A stretch of DNA of 64,000 bases from assembly GCA_021521415.1 (NCBI GenBank), contig JAIQDT010003802.1, positions 1 through 64,000 on the forward strand. The letters run 5' to 3'. Numbering within the stretch: the stretch's first letter is position 1; every line of letters begins with the position of its first letter. Below are positions 10,701-21,010 of this stretch, one piece after another. The notes under the pieces were generated by a model, which saw only the letters and a list, made by a program, of their open reading frames with translations, was not told where the DNA came from and did not search any database. The DNA comes from Bidens hawaiensis. Its lineage: Eukaryota; Streptophyta; Magnoliopsida; Asterales; Asteraceae. Made by a program: the position numbers and the translations under genes.

Positions 10701-13700
10701 TTTGTGTTTGGTTTTATGACTATTGAATCTATGAACTTTTTCAATTTTTGTAAGATATATAATTTTTATATTGATTTTTCTAATTCCGCCTCGGTCTTAC
10801 GCCTCGTTTCGCCTCGAGGCTTACGCCTCGTGAGGCGAAGGGAAAACGCCTCGAGGCTCGTTTCCGTATTTTTAAACCTTGATTTTCGGTTAAGATTATG
10901 AAATGCTACTGTTTTGATTATGAAATTGCTGTTATGATTATGAATTTTCTGTTTTGTATATGGTACACCGTACCGCATACCGAATTGGCATTTCGGTTAT
11001 GTTTTCGTTATGAAATGCTGTTGTTTTGATTATGATTTTTCTGTTTTGATTAGGAATTTCCGGTTATGATTATGAAATGTTACTGTTTTAATTATGACTA
11101 TGCTGTTAGGATTATGAATTTTATGTTTTGTATATGGTACACCGTATCGAATACCGAATTGGCATTCCAAATGAACCTCCCCCCCCCCCCAACCCCCCTT
11201 GTACTAAATTTTAGATATGCACGAACCGCATGCCGGAATGTACCGCGATCCATGTGACTATAAAACCAGCAAGTCACCCACCAAAAAAATCAAGATCAAA
11301 ATTGCTTTTCTGAATCATGTTTAGCATTTAAATTATTCATAGAACTCAAAATATCGTTTGTAGGTCAACCCAATCCCACCTGACCCATTTTGACAGTCGC
11401 CCAAAAGCATGACTCACCCATTTTACATAGAACTTAAGCCACTCAAATAGATCTAAGAATAACTAGGGTTTAAAAACCTTGCCATCCTCCTCTCTATGTT
11501 TATTTTAAATGGAGCAAAAGAAGAAAGTACACACATTCACACACGCATGCACTTATACATAAACAAACCTTGTCTTTTAGCATAAGAACAAGATCTTCTG
11601 AGCCATCCTCGGCACTAGAACTAGACGTATTTGGCAAGTCAGAAATATTTTCCTACAACAAATGAACATGCAAGATTCATATCCATGTACAGTCACATTA
11701 AATATTAAATGTCACTGTGTTAACAACAAAATTAGGCAAAAGATGCGCGTATACCTTTGTGTTTGTATCTGAGGCTGCATCAGGGCTTATATGCACATCA
11801 CGAACATCATTTTCTTGCAATACCATCTCTCTCTGAACAGATAAACTGTCAGGTTCTCCATTTACACAAATTTGTCTCATATTTACTTTAATTTCATCGA
11901 TAACTGATTTAATGTAAGAAGATTCCTCCTGAAGCAAATTAACAATTTCAAGCCTGTACTGAGAATGGAAACTATGCAAGTCTGATACATCCCTCTTCAT
12001 CTTTTCTTCCAAAGACAACTGTATTCAAGTGCACAAAAAACCACATCAATTACCACACATGTAAGCAACATAGCATAGTTAGCAATTATTTTATCTCACT
12101 TTCATGTTTTTCAAATCATGAACCATCCGCTTCAAATGTTTTTCAATCTCCAATCCCTATAGCACCAATAAAATATCAGAATTCAAATAAGTGACATGAA
12201 TCGGAAACTAACATAATAGTATAATAAAAATATTTATTACCATCTGTAACTTGCTCTTGAGATTAGTTACAGATCTTCTCAACGCCTCCACTTCTCCCTC
12301 GAGTGCGGTCTGTCTAAATCAAAAGTCAATCCAGTTGCAAATGAAAAGTTAAAAATATATAGTCATTGGTTATTAAAACTCACAATGTATTTTGTGGTTG
12401 ATGATTCCTCATACCCAGTGAAAGTCCACGTGTCATCTGAATCATTCAATAGGGAAATGCACTTATCTTCCCAATTAAGATCATCGTATTTGTTAAAAGA
12501 TTGCTGCCTGATGTCGTAGAACTTATTGATCACCTGTAACAAGTGAAACTTCGTTTCGTAGTTCATAAAATTATATATTAACAAAAGAAATTTTATTACT
12601 TCTTTGAGTATTTCATTCTCCTTTTCTTGTTTGTTTAGATCAGCTTGAAGTGCAGCTGAACGTTTCTTTTCTTCAGTAACCACCGATTCAAGTTCTTCTA
12701 TCCTGGCCCACCAAGTTAATGAGCATAACACAAAAACCAGATAAATAAACACAAGTACTAAATACATACTTTTGTTGCAAAATGCCAAATTTTTGTGATG
12801 CGAGTTCTTCTTTCTCCTTGGCTTGTTCGGCCTATTAGAAACCCTCAAATAGATTAAAATAACAATAATTAAAGGTACGCTTGTAGACGAACTAAACAAG
12901 CACGAACAGAGCATGCTCATGTTTGTTCATTTAACTTTAACCGAACACACAATCAAACACAAGCAGTTGAATGAACGGGGTTTTATTGTTCGTGTTCATT
13001 CATTAAGAAACTGAGCATGTTTGTGTTCACTTATGTTAGTTCGTATGTTAGTGAACGGTTCACAAACGTTTATAGCTTAGAAAAAATTAGTTAAAAGTAA
13101 TGTGAATAACAATGTGTCGGGCCTAGAAATTTATTAAATGTGGACAAAGTTGAAATGGTCCAAAACAATTGAAAAAGAATATATTAAACAAACGTAGACA
13201 AACTTACTTAAACAAACATAAACTAACAAAACATAAAAGAATTTAAATGAGCAAACATAAAGGAATGCTCACAACATGTTATCATGTTCGTTTGTTAACT
13301 AAAAGAACAAACTTTTTTGTTCATGCTCATTCACTCATCAGATAAACGAACATCCTGCTGAGCAGTTCACTGAATGTTTGGTTCGTTTACATGCTCAATT
13401 GTAAGTAGTCAAACCGCACCTCCATTATTGCATTATCGCGTTCAGAGAAAGCAGCAGCAACTGAACTTTGGAAAAACTTAATCTGCTTCTCTGCTTCTAA
13501 ACTCTGAAATAATCAGCATATTACCACTTGAATAAACTTTAGAAATTAAATCACAAAAAAAATGAGAATTATGTGAAGAAAAAAGACCTTGGAAAGCTCA
13601 ACTGCATGTAGATCAGCTAACTGGTTCTGCAAAATGAATTAATAAATTAAATAATTAATATTTACATATTTCATATTTGGATTATACAAAAAGCATTTAT

Positions 13701-14159
13701 GAGAAAAAAAAATACTCACTTTGATACGATAAGCCTCTGAAAGCTCTTCTTGAAGATTTGCATTCTCTCTTAAGCAAGCAGTTAACTTCTTTTTCAAGTC
13801 ATCTATCTCCTGCTCCAGACCAGCTGTCCTAATTGGATAACAATATCATCAATGCTAAATAACTTCTGAAGATGTACATACAGTTCGGATTATACATTTA
13901 TACAAAAAAATAAAGATTGAAGTAAAAAAGAAACCTTTGTAATTGCATTCTGGTAGCAACAGCACTGTAATTAGGTTCAGCATGTTGCATACATATATGC
14001 TCAATATCATTACGCAGTTCATCACGCTCTACAAATCAAAATAGAACTTATAAACCCTAAATTAGATAAGTGAAATGTTTTAATATTTATGATCGTACCG
14101 CGCTCCAAAAGTTCAATTCGAGAAAGCAAAGTGGTCCGATCATCAAAATTCTCATCCAT
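7712..14159 (-). CDS. Long coiled-coil protein, 670 aa, 18 coding exons
   Basis: Exons, high to low coordinate: 14159-14099, 14028-13935, 13828-13720, 13626-13588, 13503-13420, 12831-12770, 12702-12600, 12533-12384, 12309-12241, 12156-12100, 12018-11755, 11652-11569, 8945-8862, 8760-8650, 8563-8493, 8422-8210, 8137-8044, 7975-7712. All have GT-AG borders and sum to 2013 nt with no internal stop. The protein starts M-D-E-N-F-D-D-R. It is mostly E/K/L/Q-rich heptads, with no signal peptide or membrane span; a short W-x5-G segment follows residue 180. A more globular part near residues 480-550 contains S-Q-W-I-N-P-L-G-S. It resembles, from memory, an uncharacterised plant family annotated as myosin heavy chain-like or USO1-like (perhaps Arabidopsis At1g24560). 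A scaffold or tether role is only inference. Introns carry several transposons without breaking the frame. Confidence 0.88.
9150..10085. pseudogene. Two hAT transposase C-terminal fragments in inverted orientation, inside intron 12
   Basis: The left arm (about 9150-9513, minus strand) and the right arm (about 9711-10080, plus strand) both encode the hAT dimerisation region: D-A-V-T-M...D-W-W-S-S-Y-G, then E-L-S/A-E-V-A-K, S-A-E-R, then S-R-F-S-E-S-Y-N-T-x-P-T-K-K-W-D-M-N-P-E-N-D-Y. Each has indels and stops. The arms diverge from a spacer at about 9514-9710, which also reads as upstream transposase. They lie in the 2.6-kb intron between exons 12 and 13 of the coiled-coil gene. They look like separate decayed copies or an old rearranged one, not a fresh fold-back. 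Confidence 0.75.
10163..10881. mobile_element. Non-autonomous hAT, 719 bp, with CGCCTCGAGGCG subterminal repeats
   Basis: Inverted ends: CATGGTTTTAAAAAACG at the left and CAAGGTTTAAAAATACG read inward from the right. The flanking 8 bp are identical, ATTTTCGG at 10155-10162 and 10882-10889. Both ends carry GAGGCG/CGCCTC palindromes. The centre is a TGTTTATAA...GTTGCTG minisatellite (10320-10440). No coding capacity. It is inserted in a TTATGAAATGCTACTG-type repeat inside intron 12 of the coiled-coil gene. Confidence 0.9.
10890..11168. repeat. Tandem repeat, 174-bp period, in intron 12
   Basis: GTATATGGTACACCGTA occurs at 10956 and 11130, followed each time by TACCGAATTGGCATT. The upstream GATTATGAAATG...TGTTTT sequence is also repeated, and partial units precede the hAT at 10085-10154. 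So the array is older than the 10163-10881 insertion. Confidence 0.75.
12876..13397. mobile_element. Old hAT-type MITE in an intron of the coiled-coil gene
   Basis: Left end TACGCTTGTAGACGAAC and inverted right end TGAGCATGTAAACGAACC resemble the TAGGGCTGTAAACGAACC ends seen at 30777. The inner part is rich in GTTCGTTT/AAACGAAC motifs in both orientations. The flanking octamers match at only 5 of 8, so the insertion is old. It fills the intron between exons 5 and 6. Confidence 0.65.
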
Positions 14160-14279
14160 GGTTGCAGATACCTATACCGCAAACTCATAATAAGATGCAT
14201 ATTTGAAGACACTCCTATCTTCAATCACCATAATTACGAGCCCTAATATGAACATATAGGGTTTGAACACACTCCTAAC

Positions 14280-14700
14280 CAATATTGTAAAGGTAGGTCT
14301 AGAAGGCCGGGTAATCGCTACAAGGTATGATGCTAAGGCGACTTTCTTGAACTCCGCCTAGTTACTTAGAATCCATCAAAGGTGGTCAACCTCAGCCAAA
14401 ACTAGATCTAGCCGGTCACTCGAACCGATTTTGACTTAAAGAACTAAAGCATAATTCCAATGTCTATAATATTAAAGAATGGATATCATTTTTTTAATTA
14501 ATGATTATCATTTTTAAGAATACTTCAGTATTTAAAAAATATATATATCTTTTTTATTTATATTGATATATATTCACGTATTTTGTTATATATATAAGTA
14601 AACTTATGAGATTTGGCATATGTATTATATTTCCGAGTGCTCCCCGAGTACTCGCAACTCCCCCAATCGACCGACCTAGATGCGCATGGAGACTTCTGCA
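14280..14700. repeat. Dispersed repeat in the 5' UTR intron, inverted copy at about 25490-25690
   Basis: Shared blocks include CTTAGAATC, CAACCTCAGCC, ACTAGATCTAG-like and ATTTTGACTTA, in the same order when 25490-25690 is read on the minus strand. This copy continues into CTCCCCGAGTACTCGC near 14640. Class unknown; a MITE or SINE-like element is possible. Confidence 0.55.
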
Positions 14701-14910
14701 ACCATGCTCCTAACCCCAATTACCAAAATTACAAACCCTAATATAAAACATATTGTTGATATAATGATAAAACTGGAATCAAGTAACAGTGGGTCCAGTG
14801 AACAATTTCAATAGATTGGAAACAATAGAACCGTAATTTAAAGCAATAGCGGATGAGTGTTAGCAGCGAAATTGAAATGATGGAGATTAAAAAAGGATTG
14901 AATTAATTAC

Positions 14911-14990
14911 CTGTGATGAAATATAATATACAAATAAACCCTAGAAATCAGAATTCAGCAGAGAAGAAAGAGGGGGTTTGTTTTATGGTT
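14911..14990 (-). other. Likely 5' untranslated exon of the coiled-coil gene (upper edge approximate)
   Basis: On the minus strand a CACAG/GTAATT donor sits at 14911/14910. A matching TATAG acceptor precedes GTATCTGCAACC and the ATG at 14159. This implies a leader exon here and an intron of about 740 bp in the 5' UTR. The transcription start is not determined. Confidence 0.5.
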
Positions 14991-15000
14991 TACCCCTTGT

Positions 15001-15770
15001 TTGTTTCTGGACACCAGCCAGCCTGTCCGCCAAAAACAAACTTGATTGTTATTATTGTTACTTTAATCAACAAATTGAGAGATGAGAATAATGTGGCTAC
15101 CAAGTATTATTCATTAAACATCATGATTAATATTTTTTAGTTTACCAAAATGAAAATAGTGTAGCTAGTAAGCATGATTGAAAATAAGTTGTTGATTGTT
15201 TCTATGTAATTAAGTGGGTTAAAACATGCAAGTTATATCTTTTTCTTTTAATTAACTTAAAACTCGTGTGCTATTTATTGATATCGACTAACCTTTTAAA
15301 ACATACCAAACCTTTTGATTAGCTCAAAGCTCTTGTGCGTGTTATATATTGACATCGACTGACATTTCTAAAACATATCAAAGCTTTTGATTACCTCAAA
15401 ACTCGTGCGCTGTGCCCACCAAACCATAACTGCTCTAAAAATACTTATTTTATTCGTTTGGTAATGAGATAATATGTTAAACCTTATCCTGTTAGACCTT
15501 GTAATACAAACAAGATCCATACATGAAGGCCATTAAGATCGTACTATTGTGTGAAAATTTTGTTATTGATGGAAATCATGCAACTTGGATTTGTTTGGGG
15601 AAATAATAACGGCTACAAATGGAACTAGGCCAGAAAACACATAGAATTTATGACAAATAAATCAGGAACCTATTTGTCTTGCGTATATCCAGATATCCAA
15701 TACTAATGTTTGCTTGTTGGTAGCTGGGATCTTTGTTTACAATCCTATGTCATTAAGATTCTCGCAAATC
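15001..15770. other. Upstream intergenic DNA of the coiled-coil gene
   Basis: AT-rich. A TTGATATCGACTRAC-like phrase and CAAAACTCGTGYGC recur near 15260-15420 as a short local duplication. No gene supported. Confidence 0.5.
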
Positions 15771-15773
15771 TAA

Positions 15774-15936
15774 GGAGGTGTTTGGGATTCTTTATTTTTG
15801 TCTTCTTATAACTTATCAACAAGTTAAAAAGATATCTGAGATTGAAGTGGAAAAGTTCCATAAGTTATAAGGATGTAACTTACTGACTTATGGATAAGTC
15901 ATAAGAAGGTAAAAAATAAGGAATCCCAACTACCCC
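15774..15936. mobile_element. Tourist-like MITE, 163 bp (PIF/Harbinger type)
   Basis: Long inverted ends: GTGTTTGGGATTC...CTTCTTATAACTTAT at the left and GTAGTTGGGATTCC...CTTCTTATGACTTAT inward from the right. TAA flanks both sides (15771-15773 and 15937-15939), the PIF/Harbinger target duplication. No coding sequence. Confidence 0.8.
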
Positions 15937-15939
15937 TAA

Positions 15940-16654
15940 ATCTGATATTAAACTCATCGCAAAAGGCCAAAAACCTAGCTGAACTAATCACCCAAATATG
16001 TAACAGTTTCATTTTTTCTTATAATTTCAAGTTCTTAACATTGACATATTTAAAAACATTATTTGTTATAATTTTAATATTATATTGTGTTATACTATAA
16101 ATCTTTGGTTTCAACACACACAGGTGGTCAATCATGATATCAGACGAGCATCATCCAATAAAATTTATCCACAGCATATTCCCGACCCAAATATTCATCA
16201 TGCTACGTAAGGTTCATTTTATTCACATAATTTACCAACTTAACAATAAGGACCCTTGAAGACAAATGGATCCACAATTCCACATCGTTAATTTCTATAA
16301 CCCATTCTCACATCAAACAAACCGATCCACATCGACTAAATCAACTGATTCCCACATCTAACAAAATGGTCCATATCGAACATTGTATGTTTCAACATTC
16401 CGACGATAACAACACGAAGAAACAAACCAAAATCTGACCCAAAAATAAGCCAAAGCATAACATGGAGATCGAAAAAAGACCGGTATAAAAAGATTACTGC
16501 ATAAAGTAAATCACCAGAACACAATGATCCATCCATAATCCATAACAATATGAGCAGAAAAGAAACTACTAGAGTACTAGGTAGGTACATTTCAAGTCCA
16601 AAATCATATCAGAAAGAAAAACAAATCTTCAAACCCCATCCATCCATACTTCAA
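15940..16654. other. 3' flank of the CYSTM gene
   Basis: No gene found. The segment next to 16655 is probably the 3' UTR of the CYSTM transcript; no poly(A) site can be fixed by eye. Confidence 0.45.
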
Positions 16655-18160
16655 TCAAAAGCAAGCTTCCAACAAACAGCAGCAACACAGGGCAGCCAAA
16701 CTGCACACAAAGACCATTATAAATCAAAGTCAACACCTTTGACCTATTCAAAGAAGTCAAGACTGACAGCAACAACGTACTAAAAAAATCTGCAACCACC
16801 CTGACAACAGCTGTTGTATTATCATATTTAATATTTAATAATCGAACAAAAGTAACCGAATGAACATGAACTAGGATTCTAGGAATGCTCATTTTCGTTC
16901 GTTTAACTTTAACATATTAAATGATTAAACACAATCAAATAAACAGACGGGGTTTTCTTGACCGTTGCAGTCTATGTTTGAGCGTTAACAGTATCAACCA
17001 GCGGCTCATGACATGAACGAACACTAATTAACAGTAAACGTCAATTTCAACTTAGTAGAACAAAAAATTAACAAAAATACACCAAATGGTAATTATTAAT
17101 TTCATAAAACAAGACTAAACCATAACGGACTTAAAAAAATGAAATGTATCGTGTTTAATAAACGGACGAAATAGTTTTCATGCTGGTTCATTGAACCGAA
17201 TGAAGAAATATGTTGATCGTTCGTTTATTACTAAACAAACACAAATGAGCTTCCAGCAAATCAGATCACTTAACATTATGTTCCTTTGCCGGCTTAAAAC
17301 CTTTGGATGGGTCAATTCATGAAATTAAAAATCAGACAAAATTTGTGGATGTGTCAATTCTTAAAATTCAATATTAAACAGAAACTGTAAATGAGTCAAT
17401 TTTCAAAATTCAAGATTAAACAAAAAAAATTGATGGGTAATTAAAAATTAAGCAAAAACGGTTGATGGGTCAATTCTTGAGATTGTAAACGGGTCAATTC
17501 TTGAAATCCGAAATTAATAAAAATTTGTAAATGTGTCAATTCTTGAAATTCAAAATTAAACAAAAATTGTGAATGTCAATTCTTGAAATCAAAAATTAAA
17601 CAAAATTTGTTGATGGGTCAATTCTTGATCCTCTCAATTACCAAATACTGTTGACGGGTCAATTCGAATCCGACCCAAACACAAAATCAGGTAATCGGGT
17701 ACCAAACCATCACGATCTGCCCAAATCACCCAATTCCACTAACCAATTATTCAAATTCCCCGATCTGAAGTCAAATTACAAGAAAACCGAAAGCCCAATA
17801 CCCGATCTATATTCTATACCAATTGCATGCAAAAAAACAAACCCAATTCAATACTTACCATCCTTCCATGAACCCACTACTCTGTTGCTGCTGCTGTTGC
17901 GGCGGCGGCGCGCCATATTGCGGCGCGTATTGCGGCGGATACCCTTGTTGCGGTGGGTACCCTTGCGGTGGATACCCCTGTGGTGGGTACCCTTGTGGCG
18001 GGTACGCGTCTTTCGGGTAGCCTTCTGGTGGGTAACCTGAGGAAATGAAACGGCATTTGTTAGATTAATAATTGATTGATGGTGAATTGGATCTTAGAAA
18101 AGTTGGACCTTGTGGAGGAGGAGCACCGACTGCGGGCTGGCCTTGGTTGTAGTAACTCAT
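16655..18160 (-). CDS. CYSTM (cysteine-rich transmembrane module) protein, 91 aa
   Basis: Three exons with GT-AG borders: 18160-18109, 18036-17859, 16700-16655 (52+178+46 nt, in frame). The protein opens M-S-Y-Y-N-Q-G-Q-P. The middle is G-Y-P-P-Q repeats with a poly-Q stretch. The end is the CYSTM tail E-G-C-L-A-A-L-C-C-C-C-L-L-E-A-C-F. In this family the cysteine-rich tail is membrane-associated, and members are linked to stress responses; the proline-rich arm is disordered. Length is typical. The start is fixed by the conserved opening and by a TATA box upstream. The intron between exons 2 and 3 is 1158 bp and holds a decayed MITE and a minisatellite. Confident about family; the individual role is not known. 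Confidence 0.92.
16860..17260. mobile_element. Decayed hAT-type MITE in the CYSTM intron
   Basis: CGTTCGTTTAACTTTAA and GATCGTTCGTTTATTA motifs plus GAACATGAAC/GGTTCATT in both orientations resemble the elements at 12876 and 30777. Ends and target duplication are not clear. Confidence 0.45.
17300..17660. repeat. Minisatellite in the CYSTM intron
   Basis: Imperfect units of about 40 bp built on GATGGGTCAATTCTTGAAATTC plus AAAATTAAACAAAA, about eight copies, ending some 200 bp before exon 2. Confidence 0.8.
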
Positions 18161-18202
18161 GATGAAGATGATGGAGGATGATGTTAGTGGAGGTAATGGG
18201 GG

Positions 18203-18211
18203 TTTTATAAA
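18203..18211 (-). promoter_or_regulatory. TATA box of the CYSTM gene
   Basis: The minus strand reads TTTATAAAA about 45 bp before the ATG at 18160. This implies a short leader of roughly 10-20 nt. Confidence 0.6.
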
Positions 18212-18424
18212 GTCGGGTGGGGGTTGATGTTTCTTTTGGGAAAAGGTTGTATTCACATGATAAAATGGTATACCAAGTTTTTAATAAAATTTGGATTGGA
18301 AAATTTGAGATCTATACTGGTATTTATTGAATTTTGGTATACTCTACTGGTATCGAAGTGAACATTTTCAGTACAGGTATCAACTTTTTAGAAAATTCGG
18401 GATAGGTACTGGTTTGTTGCTCTT

Positions 18425-18660
18425 AATAAAACACAGTTTTATAAAGAGACGGTACAAAGCAAAGTGTAAAACACAATTAATATAAAAAACATAATTGTGT
18501 TTTTCATATAGAAAAACACAATTAAACAACTATGCTATAAAAACACAGTTGCATTGTTCTTACCTCTCTAAAACATTATCTTACAACACAGTTGTGTTTT
18601 TTACCTCAAAAACGCAATTTTGTTATTTATCTCAAAAACACTATGGTAAAACACAATGTA
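18425..18660. repeat. ACACAATTGTGTTTT-rich low-complexity block
   Basis: Many short direct and inverted AAAACACAATT/GTGTTTTT units. A similar block lies at about 20500-20700 next to the second copy of the direct repeat. Confidence 0.6.
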
Positions 18661-19560
18661 AAAAAACTTACTAATTTTTATTTTTATATAGCAATATGAT
18701 ACACATATTAAAGTTAAAAAAACGTCGTTATTATGATGAAATTGTTTTCTTAAAAAAATGTCATATAAAAAAAGTTATTAACGTTTAAAAAATGTTATGG
18801 AGAATTTACATGTGTCTTGTATGTAAAGAGAGAAATCAACAAATATAGGTTATTCCTATTATGTCATTTCCCTTATTTTAAAGGAAAATTGGATTTTAGT
18901 AATCCTAACTTTCTGTATTGGCCGATAATAATCCCAACTTAGTTTATTCCCACCAGTGGTCCTAAATTTAAAAAAATTGGCTCTCAATGGTCCCTCGTTA
19001 AAAAAATCTAACGCCGTTAAGTTTTTTCCGAATTTCAAACTAATTTTTTAGGGCTTTTGATTGGAAGAATGATACGAGTCGTTTGATGTAAAACTTAGCT
19101 CGAAACGATACTCCAAACAGCTTAATTTTTGTTAATTTTAAATTCAAACACCCAATTTGAAGCACTAATCAAGCCATTTAAAGCATCATGTCAAGCTAAG
19201 TTTTACGTTAATCGACTCGTATCCTCCTTCCGATCAAAAGCCCTAATAAATCAGTTTGAAATTTGAAAAAAAACTTAACGCCGTTAGTTTTTTTTTTAAC
19301 AGAGGACCATTGAGAGCCAACTTTTTTAAATTTGGGGGCACTAGTGGGAATAAACAAAGTTAGGATTATTATTGGCTAATAATAGAAAGTTGAGATTATT
19401 AAAATCCAATTTTTCTATTTTAAACTTAATTTTCTTTCAAACTAATCTCAACAATTCAAATTTAAAATCAATGTACTAAGTTACTTTATCCTTTTCACAA
19501 AACTCATATTTCTTGTTTTAACTTACCCACCTTCTATATAATTATATCTATATAATTATA
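18640..19560. repeat. Direct repeat copy A, interrupted by a MITE
   Basis: Sequence at 18640-18882 plus 19416-19560 aligns with 20660-21010: TTTTTATATA.CAATATG, GAGAGAAA.TCAACAAAT, TTATTCC, then CTAATCTCAACNATTCA and TTTAAAATCAATG follow in the same order. Copy A has the 533-bp MITE at 18883-19415; copy B does not. Confidence 0.75.
18883..19415. mobile_element. Fold-back MITE, 533 bp, Mutator-like, 9-bp target duplication
   Basis: The arms are inverted over about 230 bp each: left GGAAAATTGGATTTTAGTAATC, right read inward GAAAAATTGGATTTTAATAATC. Further matches include TTTATTCCCAC and TTAACGCCGTTA. The flanks TATTTTAAA at 18874-18882 and 19416-19424 are identical 9-mers, the Mutator-type length. 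No frame inside. An RNA through it would fold into a long hairpin and could feed small RNAs; that is inference. Confidence 0.9.
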
Positions 19561-19780
19561 AAAGGGAGATATCAAGTATACATATCCCTTTTTCCTCGTG
19601 TATCTAGTTTCTTCACGACTACGTTTTGACCTCACGTAATAACTATAATCTTGAGCATTTAGCTCATCTGTATTAAAGTTTAATATTCTTTTTTCTATTA
19701 ATTTTTATATTTATAGCTTTTCATCTTCAAAAATTGTTATTCAATCATAATATTGTTATACATACAGGGCCAAGTTATTT

Positions 19781-20133
19781 TACAATGTGGGACAAAAATA
19801 AGAAGGATTTGTAGTTACACAAAAAAATCCCTTAAAAAAATAGTAAAAACCATAACTCAAAATTTAATAAAAATCTAAAAAAGTAAAAACACAAAAATGT
19901 TTCCACCGTCTTTCTCGTTCTAAAAAAAGTGTTAAGTGAAAAACATGATTGTGTCTTTTTGTTTATCATGTTTTTTTTAACGGAATGATGGGGGAAACAT
20001 TTTTGTTTTTTATATATATTTTTTTATTTATATTATGAGTAATGATTTTTTATTATTTTTAAATTTTATTTTTAAAGGATTTTTTGTGTAGTCATAAATC
20101 ATTCTCACGCTTCTCATTTTTGTCTCCCTTTGT
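19781..20133. mobile_element. Fold-back MITE-like element
   Basis: GGGACAAAAATAAGAAG...TACACAAAAAAATCC on the left matches, inverted, GGATTTTTTGTGTAGTC...CTTCTCATTTTTGTCTCCC on the right. The centre carries GATGGGGGAAACATTTTTGTTTTT, also found at about 22960 in the second such element. Target duplication is not identified. Confidence 0.65.
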
Positions 20134-20360
20134 ATTTTAACTTTACCCATACATATTAAGGGTTAGGTTCAAATAAAAAATTTGATTTTTTTAAGAAGGC
20201 TATGAAGAAGGGTATTTTAGTCTTAACACTTTAATATCAAAACCCACTTACTTTAATCTCAAAAACCACTAACATAAAATCCACTTACTTCTTCACTCAT
20301 CTCCTACAACCACCACCACTCCACCGCCACCACAACCGTCACCCACCGCCGCCTCCTCGC
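20134..20360. other. Intergenic DNA with a short CCACC-rich run
   Basis: A CACCACCACTCCACCGCCACC run occurs near 20310-20360. No gene supported. Confidence 0.45.
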
Positions 20361-20371
20361 CAGAAAAGTCT

Positions 20372-20700
20372 ATGGAAATTTCGCAGGAAATTTCACCGAA
20401 AAAGTCATCGGAAAGTCACCGGAAAACAATCATCGAGAAATTTTGCCAGAAAATTCACCGAAAAGTCATCGGAAAACGGCCGCCGAAAAAAACACAATGG
20501 AAAACACTACGAAAAACACAATTTAAAAAACACAATGTAAAAAACACAATGGAAAAAAACACTATGAAAAAAAAACACAATAATAAAAACACAATTGTAT
20601 GGCAAAATGTAAAAAAGATAATGGAAAAAAACACAATGATAAATACAATTGTATAACACAATTTTGTAAAATACAATTTTTGGTAAAACACAATACGTAA
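20372..20700. repeat. AAACACAATG minisatellite
   Basis: Short units such as GGAAAAAACACAATG and AAAAACACAAT recur about 15 times. The frames open across it (K/N/T-rich on plus, F/C/V-rich on minus) are by-products of the repeat and not genes. Confidence 0.75.
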
Positions 20701-21010
20701 AAAAACCCACTAATTTTTTTTAATTTTTATATAACAATATGGTACTCATATAAAAGATAAAAAGACACTCATTATTATGGTGAATTTGTTTTAAAATGAT
20801 GGGGGAATTTGGCATGTGCCTTACATGTGGAGAGAGAAAGTCAACAAATGTGTTATTCCATTTATGCGCTTCCTCTTATTTTCACACATGGTTTCCACCT
20901 AAACTAATCTCAACCATTCATGTTTAAAATCAATGAACAAGATTACTTCTTATCCTTACTACAAAAACTATACTTCCTATTATAACCTAACCCTACATAT
21001 TAATCATAAA
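20660..21010. repeat. Direct repeat copy B, MITE-free
   Basis: Partner of copy A at 18640-19560. At 20876-20890 the sequence reads CTCTTATTTTCACAC, where copy A has the TATTTTAAA target duplication and MITE, so this copy gives the empty-site state. Confidence 0.72.

Noticed and set aside
17651..18040. Plus-strand 129-codon open frame rich in L and R
   Set aside because: It is the antisense of the GYPPQ-coding exon of the CYSTM gene; the minus strand has splice sites and family motifs.
20372..20710. Open frames on both strands (K/N/T-rich and F/C/V-rich)
   Set aside because: They are translations of an AAACACAATG minisatellite.
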